Below, in pieces: positions 1-11,434 of a stretch of DNA of 64,000 nucleotides. Position 1 is the first letter of the stretch. Each line of letters opens with the position of its first letter. The translations under genes and the position numbers were made by a program. Source of the stretch: Adiantum capillus-veneris (lineage: Eukaryota > Streptophyta > Polypodiopsida > Polypodiales > Pteridaceae); NCBI GenBank assembly GCA_014529385.2, contig CM043971.1:90225840-90289839 (forward strand). Reading direction: 5' to 3'. The notes below the pieces were generated by a model. The model made no database searches. It worked only from the letters and a program-made list of their open reading frames with translations, and was not told where the DNA came from.

Positions 1-330
1 ATAGGGCAAGATCTTCTACCGATCAAAAGAAGCTCATCAGAAGAGGAATTGAATCCCTCTTGTATGGCTCAACCTTCAACAAGTCGTCAAAAAGGAATTT
101 CCACGATTATCATCATAAGAGAGGATAGAAATGGCTCTCCCATACGGCCCTTAGCGAGAATCAATTCACAGTGTAGTGCAAGAATTTTAAGTTACTCTTG
201 GTTCCTTTTCAAAGGGGAGCTTTCATGGCTAGAGTTTTGTTCTTTTTAAGTGTGTTTTTAGCTTCAAATCATCTATGCCTTTCTTGATTTTGCTACGAAT
301 CCTCACAGTCAAAGGCACACTTGTTGACAA
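1..330 (+). mobile_element. LTR-retroelement remnant, related to element A LTR and to 19.2-19.4 kb
   Basis: Positions about 205-320 match, in the opposite orientation, the inner part of the 5' LTR of element A (about 33,762-33,905), including the shared stretch around AGCTTCAAATCATCTATGCC and a shared TTGACA at the end. Positions about 100-165 resemble 19,340-19,410 (shared ATTATCATCATAAG and a following AATTCAC). This is therefore a decayed piece of one or two LTR elements cut off by the window edge. No coding capacity is seen. Confidence 0.45.
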
Positions 331-985
331 TGGGAGGTAGAAAGAGTTGGTAAGAAATCCTAGGTGTCTCAAGGAACTAGTGATGGAGGTCAAGATCGAA
401 TTCTAGGGGATAAATGAACAAAATCATGTGGGATAAAATCTCAAGTACCTCCAAAGGTGAAGGATATCTTAATTTTATATATAAAAATAGAGACAACACA
501 CAATGGGGCTCTTGCGACGGGCGACGGAGTAGCGATGACACCACTACGCTCATCAGTTTTGCTCTGACGTCATCATGTGACAATAGTGACACGTCAGTGG
601 GCGACAGCTACATGCAAACTCAACAAGCCTGCATTGTCACAAACAAGCCCAGGAAGTCTTTGGCTTTCAAGGAGCGCGAGCGCAGTAAAGCAACCAACAC
701 CAAGAGAGCAGCTTACCCCATCTGATTCAAATTGCGAGTTCACACGGGCTGCATGCAGCCGTTACGCACAAGAAGTAAAAACTGGTGGAATTTTTCATTT
801 GTTTTTTGTTTTTTCCCCTCTCACTCCTTTCCTGCATAACGATCCGTGGTGTAGGTGATGGGTGTCATTTTTATTTTTTCCTCTCATACTCACACAAAGT
901 GAGCGCAACTACTCACCTGCTCGCTCTCACCCACCACCCATGCTCTCATGCAGCTTCACCCAAAATTCTCTCTCTCAAGCAGTGT
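331..985. other. No recognisable feature
   Basis: About 650 bp with only short open frames on both strands. I recognise no protein motif, RNA gene or repeat structure here. Confidence 0.4.
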
Positions 986-987
986 TA

Positions 988-1345
988 GGATTTGAAGGGC
1001 AACCTATTCTTTCAAAAGATGGGTTGTAAAAAAATGCACCCTTCCCTATAGAAGGGTCTATTTTCAGTTTGCCCTTCCAATGAGAAAATTTCGCATAATT
1101 TACAAGGCAAGATACTATATTCTGTCAATGAGTATAACCGATATACATATAGATATTGTAAATGAGAATTAATATATATAAAATGTTTTTTAATTAGCCC
1201 TTCCATTGACATGTATTCTATTCTTTCACCCTTCTCTATAGAAGGATATTTTTTGAACAAGCCCTTCCAATGACAGACTCAAAAAAACTTTGGCCTTCAT
1301 ACGACCAACAAAATGCCTTAAGAAGGGCAGATGGGCGTCAAATCC
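988..1345. mobile_element. MITE-like element with TA target duplication
   Basis: The left end reads GGATTTGAAGGGC and the right end, reverse-complemented, GGATTTGACGCCC. Each is bordered by TA (986-987 and 1346-1347), as expected for a mariner-type miniature element of about 358 bp. Inside, a roughly 50-bp block (CCCTTCC/TCTATAGAAGG, then GCCCTTCCAATGA) occurs at about 1,037-1,088 and 1,227-1,275, with a further GCCCTTCCATTGACA near 1,197. There is no coding capacity. The TIR is short and imperfect, so the class is tentative. Confidence 0.45.
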
Positions 1346-2136
1346 TATCACGAGTCTCAAGCCGCCATGCAACCCACGCTTGTGCACACCCATGACCAAC
1401 TAGCTATGACGACCTGCGGCTCCCTTTAATTTTGCATGTTGTTCATGGCGTGCCCCACCATGCTGAGTGGCCCCACTTATTAGCCCTTCAAACCAGAGGT
1501 CTAGAACTTACTTTGAAACATACCCTTAGGCTAACTGAAGCATCCGTCTCATTCTGACTCTCTTCTCTCTCTTTCTCACACACATGCACTCGAGCCGTCA
1601 TCGGCCAGTTTCTTTTCCTCTCATAGTTGCACACACGCACACACACTCATACAAGAGGCCGTCAGACCATAATTATCCTCTGCAGTTCGACTCTTTCTCT
1701 TTCTCTCCACCATGAACGTTGGTGTTTGAACTGCATTATTACCCTTTCTAATTTTGTTATTAGCTTGAACCTGCATCTTCGAAGAGTTTTGGACTTCCTA
1801 GAAGCACTTAATTCTCAAATGCTTCCGCTCTGTTATGATTTGCAAGACTTCTTGACAACCAGTTTGAGTTTGTGTCTCCACCTAAAAGCGCACCTTGCTC
1901 GGAGCACGATCAGACGAAGAGAAGCCCAATAGCCCCTCTACATGGTACAGTGATGGAATGCCCAACATATACCGATAAACCATACTGATGAAAAATAGGC
2001 AGAGAGAAATAGCGGGGCAGATGTAGAGCAGTGTCCTCTACAAGAAGAGGAACACGAAGGAAACCACCCACCTGGGCCACCTCTCTCGGAAGCATCTTAT
2101 CTCTCTCCCTCTTAGAGATGCGATGCAAGAACGATG

Positions 2137-2139
<3 letters not shown>

Positions 2140-2178
<39 letters not shown>
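2140..2178. repeat. (TC)n microsatellite
   Basis: Uninterrupted TC dinucleotide run of about 19 units inside repeat family F copy 1. The serine/leucine-rich frames across it are artefacts of simple sequence. Confidence 0.95.
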
Positions 2179-2181
<3 letters not shown>

Positions 2182-2494
2182 CTTCAACAGAGATCTCGGT
2201 AGCATGGAGGTCCAAGGACACTATTGCAGTAGAGTCTACAGAACGCATAACATCGGACGATGGCTTTCAAAGGCGGACATTGATGAAGCTTGGCAGTGCC
2301 CGCTGTAATAGTTATGCTGCTGATGACGAGTTTCTTTCTACTTCATTTTAAAGTTGTACTCAGGCAAGCCATTGGATTAGATTCACACGGAGTGCCTCAT
2401 ATTTTGGCCTTTTGAGAATGTTTAATGTAACATTTCCTTTCATTTCTCTCTTTCTCCCTTCCACCCCCATCCACTAACAGCTCCTTGCAGAGGA

Positions 2495-2552
2495 GCTTTT
2501 CAGTGACCATTGCAATACTCTCAGCTTTTCAGTGACCATTGCAATACTCTCT
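2495..2552. repeat. 29-bp tandem duplication
   Basis: Two adjacent copies, starting at 2,495 and 2,524, of a 29-bp unit beginning GCTTTTCAGTGACCATTGC. They are nearly identical, which indicates a recent local duplication. Confidence 0.9.
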
Positions 2553-2699
2553 CGGACAATGTTTTTGTCTTCATAATATTCCAATTTACTTCAGTTTCTT
2601 TTTTTTGTACCGGACATTGGCTTAGATTCATAATTCTTGTATCAATTGGTCCCATAGGCATTTGGAAAATGAGTAATATAACCCTCGCAACGTAATTTG

Positions 2700-4440
2700 A
2701 GTCAGTAGACGAGAGATTCACTTTTGCAATAAAACTTCAAGAAAACGGTGATGATGATTGTGCTATGGAACCGATACAGCTCTGAATAAAGAAGAAGAAA
2801 AACCATGGTTGCCCAGCTAACTCCCTGCTCTATTGGTGCCTGACATCAAACTCTTGACCATTTTCTCCTTTTCACTAGTTTTAACACTACACTCCACTCA
2901 TCTAGAAAATGGCACAACATTTTTTTCTCAAAAGTATTGCAAACTCATGATCAATGGAAATCACATTCCTATTGTTTTGGTCCCCTATTCATGAATTTAA
3001 TCTCGTCAAAAACCATTGGAAGTCCTTGTAAATGCATATGTATGTCAACTTATGTGCTAGAAATTTTGATCCTCATAGCAGCTAATTTTTCAGTTGGTAC
3101 AAAAAAAATTGAGTCTTCATATCATTGACATATAGCTTATCTTTAGATGTAGCATTGGTAGAACATATGTTTTGCTTACATAATGCACCAATCATATACA
3201 CGAATATCCATTTAGAAGTGGGATTTATCTGTAAAAAACAAATTACGTCCATACCCATATGATGCAATCCTGTTCTTTCTCTTGCATTGTCCATCTCCAT
3301 TTGGATAGTGGCCTCTTCAGTAATCACGAGCAAGTCATATCCTCTTCCCTTCGCATTGTATATCCAAGAAGAACTAGCCTAATCCCTAACTGCATGTTGA
3401 CCTTTCTCAGTCCAAAATTCCCATCGCCAACACAAGTCCATAATTGTATGATCGTTCTCTTACACTGAGGCATTGTAACAGTCCCAAATTAAGTCCATTC
3501 TCAAACCATATTTGGCCCTTCGAGACTCATAATAACCACCATAATGAGGCTATTTGTCTAATATCCACTACTTGTCCTAGTTTAAATTCTTCTATCCAAT
3601 CTTTGTTTTCACATTATCAACTACTATCATAGATAAATATTTGCTTCTATCACACAAAAATTTATCTCCAAAACATTGCTAGCAAATCTAAATCAAACAA
3701 TGTAAGAACCGAAAGAGCTTCATACTGTAGATTTTGTAATGATTGTTCTCTTTCTCATAACATTTGTCTAGTTCTCATTTTGGTTACTAATTGAATTCTC
3801 ATTACTCACATGAATTTCTTATTGCCTACTTAGTTAATAGTCTATCTCCATTGGCTGCCACTCGAATAACCTCTATATTTCCTACTTTGTCGATCATCTT
3901 ATGTATGTATATTTCACTAATAAGTAGGATAATTTATCATGAATCTTACTAATCACACCGTAAATCCTCTTCTTTTATTGTTAGATTGTTACTTATCACA
4001 TTCAGGTGATATTTCGCTAACACTATTCTACAAGATTATCGTCTGGCATTCTTTGTGTACCGATCCACTATCTAACCTAATCTCTTCCTAAGCACTTCAT
4101 TTGTTAAGTATGCTAACTCTCTTTTCTACAACTGCGAAAACCTATGGATGTGTCTACTACCCCCATTCAAACACCATAGTTACAACCCTCTCCAGCTTGT
4201 ATGACAATTCTATTTTTGTGCGGCCCCCTACTCCCAATCGTCATTCTTTCAATTATAGCTCTGTATGCACGCGCACACACATGTACATACATTTTTAGAT
4301 ACAGAATTTCCACTAGGTATGTACATCAAATACGCCCCTCCCCTTTACATATTTCATTTCTATGTATTTTCTTCTAAGCTGAATACTCAAACTTGTTAAG
4401 GTCATGGCTTCCACTTTGTATTGAAAGGAATTTTCATTGA
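2700..4440. other. No recognisable feature
   Basis: About 1.7 kb of AT-rich sequence. On the minus strand around 3,080-3,470 short frames line up across a few stops and could be an old decayed coding region, but I do not recognise a family. No RNA gene or structured repeat was found. Confidence 0.3.
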
Positions 4441-5754
4441 GATGGTTTGTGATTACATTATGCAGCTACTTATATGAGTTAAGGTGCTCTAGGATAGTGA
4501 ACAACAGTTTGTAAGTACCCTCCTACTCAAACATGCTCCAAATTGGTCTAACATATGTGATAAATGTTATATTTTTATGCCTAGCCTGGTCCATTGGTCA
4601 CGGACACACAGATTTGCCAATTTAGGCAGTGTGTAGACACTAATCTTAGTACAGATCCATCGATTTAGGCAGCACATTGATAAATTGTAGATTCATGATT
4701 TTTAAACAATATCAAATGCAGATTTTCCGATTTAGGCAGCATTAGTGCAAATTCTCCGATTTAGGCAGCACGTCTTATTGGTATAGATTCGTTGATTTAG
4801 GCAACACCAATCACGAAATCATGCTGCAATGGCTAGCCACCAGTGTAACTGGTATGATTTTGTTACCGGGTTATACAAAATGAAGCATATTTGGATTTGG
4901 ATTTGAAATGGGTATATGTTGGCAGATATGTGGATATAGATTTGGATTTGGAATAAGATTGGGAATTGGTATATGATGCTTTTTTGTCGCAACAATATTT
5001 TTGGAATTGGACTTGAGATTGTTGAGAATTAATTATTGAATGATGAGTGTGACCAATGGTACCCTGATTCATCAAGGTATGACATATACTGCTTATTCTG
5101 GTGGTCTGGGACACTAGAATAAGTAGTATGTGGATGACGGCAGGCATAAGCAATGTTGTTTAGTTTCATTAATTTTTTCTTTTACTATGTGCTATTTTTG
5201 ACACAGATTTCTAATCACTCTTTTTGATAAGTATCGCTTGCAAATTTCTTATTGTTGTAACCGAGGGCATTTGCTTTCTAACGGAGAGGTATGTAATGAA
5301 ATTGATATTTTATTGTTTAATGCAGCTAACAGGTGGAAAAGGCTAAGGGTTATGCAAAAGGATAATATATTTTATCATTTAAGTCCTCTTTATGATCCAT
5401 GGCCAATAATCGCCCGGCCGGTTAATATGTATTCATTTGATCATTCACTAATCTATAAGTAACTACATGCAAGAGGAAAACGCTCACTCTTGCACGGGGG
5501 AGATTGCACCCAGCATCGTCTTATTCTTCTCTCCTCTCCTCTCTTCTCTCTCGCCGTGCTAGGGTAGCACTCCGCCCCAGGAGGTGCACCTATGCATGTT
5601 CTCTTTGTCTCTCTCGCTCGCTATCTCTCTCTGCTCGCGTACATAGTTGATTATGTGCTATGCGAGGTGTCAGGTATGCTGATTCATTCATTTATGATTA
5701 GCAATATGTTGTTTTGCGTATTTTACAGGGCAACCGTGCCTTCTGTTTGTAGTA
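4440..5754 (+). mobile_element. LTR family X, copy 1 (probable solo LTR)
   Basis: About 1.3 kb aligned by eye to 11,435-12,740 over its whole length, and its last 0.5 kb also to 7,110-7,602. Common marks are the array of GATTTAGGCAGCAC motifs, a CTGTAACTGGTATGATTTTGTTAC stretch (position about 4,844), CGGCCGG, a TATA box (TATAAG at 5,454), the CACTCTTGCACGGGGG and GGAGATTGCACC boxes, a CT-rich leader and a GCAACC...TTGTAGTA end. No primer site follows. Instead a CACTA transposase fragment begins immediately. The left boundary is uncertain by tens of bases. Confidence 0.6.
4610..4810 (+). repeat. Five-copy 24-bp motif array in LTR X copy 1
   Basis: Five variants of a roughly 24-bp motif (core CCGATTTAGGCAGCAC) begin at about 4,610, 4,656, 4,718, 4,746 and 4,782, separated by 28-62 bp of unrelated sequence. 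They lie some 650-850 bp upstream of the LTR TATA box, in the expected U3 region. Confidence 0.65.
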
Positions 5755-6105
5755 GATACTTGGGTTGGCAAGTGACAATGCCAATCCTTTGGCACCAAGT
5801 CTACATCATGGAGCACTTGGCCTCCGGTGATCATCAACTACAATATTCCGCCATGGAAGACCACCAAAAAGAGAAATATACTTCTTTCTTTGCTTGTACC
5901 AAGGAAGTACAAAGTGGAAAATAGTGACGTCTACCTCAAGCCCCTCATTGAGGAGTTGGAGGACTTATGGAAGGAAATCGTGGTTGTCGACATTTCACTT
6001 CCAAACGAGAGGAGATAGGCCATTGTGAGAGGTATTTTTACGTGGACCATGCATGACTATCCTGGCCTTGAAGAGATTTTTGGTATGTTATGTTCATTTT
6101 TCTTT
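5755..6105 (+). pseudogene. CACTA transposase (Tnp2) fragment
   Basis: The translation contains a Tnp2 signature in order: a DNANP stretch corresponding to the family DGxNPF motif, then after frameshifts VIINYNIPPWKTTKKRNILL, a proline-containing spacer, DVYLKPLIEELEDLWKE and, after a stop near 6,016, FTWTMHDYPG. These match the central part of plant CACTA transposase. Only about 110 residues are left; family members are usually 800 or more. The fragment starts exactly where LTR X copy 1 ends, so the LTR probably inserted into an old CACTA element whose 5' part is no longer recognisable. Confidence 0.65.
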
Positions 6106-6150
6106 CTAATTATAATTTGAAGTCTAAAGCTTTGTCATGTCACTCTGCTT

Positions 6151-6440
6151 CCATGATGAGAAAGAGGGTTAGGAAGTATAGATTAAACTTAGTTGAAGTG
6201 TATATGTTAATTGTGCAATGATGGGACACGATGATATATACCAAGCTATCAAAGTATATGTGCAAGCTCAAGTGTAGGGATTTAATGCTACAAAAGGAGG
6301 GTTGTGTGGGAAATGCCTCTTAAAGCATGCACGGTAAGTTGGGTAGTAAGTGGCGATGTGGTCAGTGGTGAAAAGGAAAGTGGGTGAGAGACTACATGTA
6401 CTGCATGAGAAGGGCCAAAAAGTACTATGCTGTAAATTTT
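6151..6440 (+). repeat. Dispersed repeat G, copy 1
   Basis: About 280 bp align with 15,315-15,575: GCTTCCATGATGAGAAAG at the start, GATGGGACACGATGA, AAGTGTAGGGATTTAATGCTACA, AAGGAGGGTTGTG, AAATGCCTCTTAAAGCATGC and GGGCCAAAAAGTA at the end. There is no conserved reading frame. It is of unknown class and could be a non-coding end region of a DNA transposon, as it follows the Tnp2 fragment here. Confidence 0.5.
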
Positions 6441-6689
6441 ACAAAACTTGTTCTCTATAAAAAATTAGACTTCGGATACAGAGAACGGTGTTTTGAACTT
6501 TTTGCATCTCACGTGCATAGGCCGATTCTGCATTGATTTGCAGATATTTGATTTTTTGTAATCTATTGTTTTTAGGGAATATGCAAGAAGAAGCATAAGA
6601 GGAAGAAGGGAGAAGGAAAATAAAAGGAGGTAAAAATGTGCTCTCTCTTTCTCTCTTCATATATGTAAGCTACCATAGCTCACTTATCC

Positions 6690-6828
<139 letters not shown>

Positions 6829-7109
6829 TCAAAGCTCTCATAGCCATCTCTTTCTCCTTATTCTTAGATCTCCATAAATGCCAGCAGAAGATGCAAGTTT
6901 TCTCTCTTATGACACCCTCAAGCCACTTAAGCTTTTTTACCTCATGCTCTAGCTGCTATTTTCTAGGTCTTTATTTATAAAATATAAATAATAATAATAT
7001 ATATATTAACCTTATGCCATAATAGCTCCGTTCATTGAGGGACTCAAGCGCATGTGTCTACAAGGGCTTAGACATGCGTCGAGAAGACTGCAAGATTATG
7101 ATTTGATTG

Positions 7110-7602
7110 GGAGTGAAGCTATTATAGAAATGATATTTTATGATTTATTGCAGTTGACAGGTGGAAAAGACTAGAACCAGCTAGGCCTATGCGAATGGAA
7201 ATATATATTGTACATTTTATTATTCAAGTGCTCTTTATGAGCTTTGGCCATTTATGATCGGCCGGCCAGTTTGTACTCACAATTGACCATTTAAGAATCT
7301 ATAAAACAAATACGTGCAAGAGGGAAATGGTCACTCTTGCATGGGGGGAGATTGCACCCAGTGTCTGTGTATTCTTCTCTCCTCTCCTCTCTTATCTGTT
7401 GTCGTGCTGGAGTAGCACTCCGCTCTAGGAGGTGCGCGCTGCAGGCTTCTTTTATCTCTCTACCACTCTATGTCTCTCTTTGTTCGAGTACGGCGTTGCA
7501 TACACGCTATGGGTTGTGCCAGGTATGCCGATTTGTGCTTTTCGTGGATTGCAATGTGTTATTTACGTATTTTGCAGGGCAACCACGACTTCCGTTGTAG
7601 CA
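7110..7602 (+). mobile_element. LTR family X, copy 2 (3' half)
   Basis: Closely matches 12,250-12,740: TATAGAAATGATATTTTATG, GGCCGGCCAGTTTGTACTCAC, a TATAAAAC box at about 7,300, GTGCAAGAGGGAAATGGTCAC, the CT-rich leader, and GCAACCACGACTTCCGTTGTAGCA at the end. The final CA is followed one base later by a primer binding site, which fixes the LTR 3' boundary and the + orientation. The upstream U3 part with the GATTTAGGCAGC array is missing. Confidence 0.65.
7298..7305 (+). promoter_or_regulatory. TATA box of LTR X copy 2
   Basis: CTATAAAAC at this site is conserved in copy 3 (about 12,438) and as CTATAAGT in copy 1 (about 5,453). It lies about 300 bp before the LTR end, which fits a retroelement core promoter. 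Confidence 0.5.
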
Positions 7603-7603
7603 G

Positions 7604-7615
7604 TGGTATCAGAGC
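7604..7615 (+). other. Primer binding site (initiator tRNA-Met type)
   Basis: TGGTATCAGAGC, the classical complement of the 3' end of initiator tRNA-Met, lies one base after the terminal CA of LTR X copy 2. It shows that family X is an autonomous or non-autonomous LTR retrotransposon transcribed on the + strand. Confidence 0.75.
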
Positions 7616-8421
7616 ATGGCTACGCAATAATTATGGAAAAAAAATGATAAATCTCATAAACGAGCAATGAAAGCTAAGTATTATTGATTTGATTTATTTA
7701 TTTACTGTCTTGAAATCTTGAGACTAGGTCTCGTCCCTTTCATGGAGTGTTAATGCTTAGCTCATTTAATTTGATTGATTTGAGAGCGATTTATTCTTAA
7801 ATGAAACTCTTTGAAGTGTATCATAGAGAAATTAAGCGCTTATAGTGGATACATGCTAGAAGTAACTTTAATCAAGTAAATATATGAATTAACAAGTGAA
7901 ATTTTAATTGCAATTCGGATAATAGATACATGGATTGCCATACTAGCTAGAAAGTCAAGAAAGAGAGAAGCTTACGACGAGTGCAATGATACGAATAAGT
8001 AGAGGAGTTGTAAAGGGCGTAGAAGAAGAAGAAGAAGCATAGAGGTTTTCTTTTTTCCATTGTCGTATAAACTGTCCAACATAGTTGTGCCCAGTGCAAA
8101 TAGATCCGAGGTGACCATGACATGGGAACCACCTCGCAGGAGGGATAATTTTTAATTTAATCCATTATCTCATTGCCCTATCTCTTGTCTACTCTCATCG
8201 TCATTGTCATCACCACTGCAACGATCTTCACCATCACCACCGTCTGAAGCCCAGCTCATCACTAACCAGAGATGCACCCAACGCCAATTCTCTCTATAGC
8301 AACCCACGGAGAATCTGTGTAGTCCATGATCTCTAAAAGTGGTCCAAACAAGGCCAATGCTGTATTTTTTTTTGGCATTGTTACTAGCATGCAGGCGGCG
8401 GCCATGATACCGTCTATTTGA
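7616..8421. other. Probable decayed internal region, nothing recognised
   Basis: About 800 bp downstream of the primer site. No Gag or Pol motif is recognised. A short (GAA)n run is near 8,020-8,038. The element may have been truncated or may be non-autonomous. Confidence 0.3.
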
Positions 8422-8519
8422 AACTACTCCACTGCAGCGCTCACCATCTCCTTGGCATGCAAAAGGCATTAACTACTCCACTGCAACGCCCACCATCTCC
8501 TTGGCATGCAAAAGGCATT
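8422..8519. repeat. 49-bp tandem duplication
   Basis: Two adjacent copies, starting at 8,422 and 8,471, of a unit beginning AACTACTCCACTGCA and ending GCAAAAGGCATT. They differ at about two positions. Confidence 0.9.
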
Positions 8520-9013
8520 AACTAGACTCGCTTCCATGTTTCAGTGGTGCCAGCGTCAAACTATTGATGACCATGCAAGTTTAGGAGCACATGCTGCCAA
8601 CTTGTGTGGACAACAATCTCCCAACTCTCACTCCCTACCTTCCACCACCTAGCGTGCTGCTCCCTGCTTTTGACGACTACTAGCGAACTATTGTGCACCA
8701 CCCAACTGCCATGCAGAGTTGCCCACTCTCAGTATTCCTACCCCAACCAACCCCCTTCTAAATCACACACACACACACTACTTGCTCTTGTGCACTGTAG
8801 TGCGCGTCCATCGCCTGCACTGCCTCTTTTCCTCTTTTCCTGCGGTAGCTACAAATCAGCGACTCATAACCACAATTTTTTTTTTTTTTTTCATCATGCG
8901 CCGTCGTAGCCTCCTGCCACTGCAGATAATCCACCAATTTTTCTCTCTCTGGCCTATTGGTGGCCACACACACACACACACACTAGAGGCCGTCAGGGTG
9001 CAATCATACTCGA

Positions 9014-9122
<109 letters not shown>

Positions 9123-9879
9123 AGTTGACGACTGCTAGTGATTGGGTGGTGCTACCTTCACCCACATTACTTTCAGAATGTGTGGTGGAGCGTGGCTGAT
9201 GCCATGTAGTTGTCACGTTCTTCATGCCCTTTATGAGAAAATATTTTTTTTGATGCCCTGCACCATCCACACAATATTCTCAAACGCTGCAGAGGAGACA
9301 TGGAGGAGCACGATCGAGCCTTAATAAGCTGAGGCTGCGACGACAACTGCATACGTCCTCCAGACTCAGATGTGCGGGAGGCGGGCACGCTAGCACAATG
9401 GAAGGGTGTCCGATTATTCCGTGTGCAGCTCACAACTGACTAGAATCTCAACAGTACTCACGGCGTTGATTGATGCAAAGCATGATGAGGAAGAGTGTCA
9501 ACGATAATTATTAATGGGACTTGAGCAGCCCTTGGAGAGGCACTCTAACAACACCTCACTGCATCATGCCCGCAATATGGAGACAGCGGTAGCATCGCAG
9601 CCGATGTGGCTGGCGCCGGCAGGGCTTGGCAACATTGTCGCATATGTATGCTTCCCTTGGGTTCATGAAAAGTTCTTCCATGAGCACAAGAGAAAGGAGA
9701 ATGCATCCATACTTGACATAATCTCCCTCCCTCTCTCTCTAGTCTCTCCCGCTACGACTACGTTGACGAGACTCTGCAGCATCGATCGATGCAATACATC
9801 CTCAGACAATGTCAGCCATCCTCGGCTTCTATTTTACTTTCTTTCCCCCCCTCTCAATAAGGCTAATTACAGAGCTGGA

Positions 9880-10425
9880 CAGTGACGAAGCTCTGCACCG
9901 CGACGACTGTAATATTTTCTCCGACTAGGCCGAATCCTCGGGCATTGATGATGACGATAATATGGATGTGTTTTTAGGCTTTCAATTTATTCTTTTCACT
10001 TTGCTTCATTTTATTTTTGTACCCAAACATTATATTCGATTCATAAGGATTGTATCGGTTTGGTCCCGTAGCCCTTTTGAAAAACGGGTCATATAACATT
10101 TCATTTCATTTCGCTCTTTCTTTTCCCTCCCAGTAAGCCTACGTATAGAGGTGGACATTAATGACGCTCTTCAGTGCCATATTTTATCCGACATACGTCC
10201 TTGCCGAGCATTCTCACGCAATGAGGATGATGGTAATGGTTTACTCCACCAATTTTAGACTTTTACTTTCAGTCTTTTGGTTTTACTTAATTTTATTTTT
10301 GTACCCATGCATTGGTTTAGATCCGCAATGATTGTATTCGTTTGGTCTCATGGCATTTTGAAGACGGTTAATATAACATTTCATTACATTTCTATCTCTC
10401 TTCCCCCTCCTCTCCCCTTTCATGG
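9880..10425 (+). repeat. Tandem pair of about 282-bp units
   Basis: Two diverged units with anchors TTTTTGTACCC at about 10,015 and 10,297, each running from a GGACA(G/T)T(G/A)A(C/T)GA(A/C)GCTCT stretch to an ATATAACATTTCATT stretch followed by a CT-rich tail. The same unit occurs twice, about 253 bp apart, at 2,280-2,700. Confidence 0.55.
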
Positions 10426-11434
10426 CTTGGAGTTAATGTTTGTGGCTACGCGGTGTGAGATTTGCGTGTTTATATTTAAGGTGGAGATAAGTGTTTCTAT
10501 GTCTCTTGGTATTTCAGTATTTGTTGTATCCATTCAAAGATGACCATCGAAAGTAGTTCCTACGAAATTTTTCACGAGAAATTCTCTTTGGATCAGAGTA
10601 CTCATAGCAACGTTTATCGATCGAGTTAGGGCTTACCAAAAACAATTTTCATAACTGAAGCCAATGAGGGCACACCTAAAGCTCTTTTGTTTTTAGGTCA
10701 AAATTCAAATATTTTCAGGTATTCACACTAAAACTTGTAAAAACTTTGCCGATTTACTTGAAGGAAATAATGGAATCTAGCCGCTGTTTTGTTATTTTAG
10801 CTAGTTTCAATAACACGGGTGAAATTTTACTAGCTTCTAATTTTCTTGTGACAACAATCAATGGTTTAAAAACTTACTCACATATACAATCCACCTCATC
10901 GATATCTGACACCCATCTGTACGACTTGAACTTTATGGCATCTATACTTTTTATTGTTCTAACTTGCATAACATTACTCGAATGATGAATTTTGTTGTTG
11001 ATCTTTGTTTTCAAGAAATTGTTTAGCAATTGACGATTTGGATACTAGTCACTTCTTCAAACCACCTCCAGGTACATAATTTATTGTTTTCCACGGTATT
11101 CTAATTCTCCTTAATGACTCCATTCCTATATATATCTATGGCTATCATATTTCTTAAGATCCCATCAATTATGCAGCATATATTGTTTGCCTATACTGCA
11201 CTGACATCACTTATCATACTCCTACAATAATAATCCCTTTCTCTACTTGCTTGGAAGTTTATTTTGTTTGTGCATATATTTAAGGACACAAAGTCAAGCA
11301 GTTTGTAATAGGGATAATACCATTGGATAATTTGAAAGGAACAAGATCTTTTTTGCATGTCCTTATGGCATCTGAAATTAAGAATCCCTCAAGTTCTTGC
11401 TTGTGCTTGCAACTTATGTAATTTCTATTGCGAG
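10426..11434. other. No recognisable feature
   Basis: About 1 kb of AT-rich sequence. There is one 79-residue open frame at 10,746-10,985 without a recognisable family. I see no repeat structure or RNA gene. Confidence 0.3.

Larger units (their letters stand above)
1560..2700 (+). repeat. Repeat family F, copy 1
   Basis: This segment shares an ordered set of landmarks with 8,940-10,425: a (CA)n-rich start followed by AGAGGCCGTCAG, a (TC)n tract, GGAGCACGATC, a GGACATTGATGAAGCTT-like stretch, then a block containing TTTTTGTACC, CATTGG, TTAGATTCATAA, TTGGTCCCAT and TAATATAACATTTC. That last block is present twice here (anchored at about 2,354 and 2,607). It looks like a dispersed element of unknown class, possibly a retroelement 3' end or a mobilised transcript. 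No conserved reading frame is visible. Confidence 0.4.
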
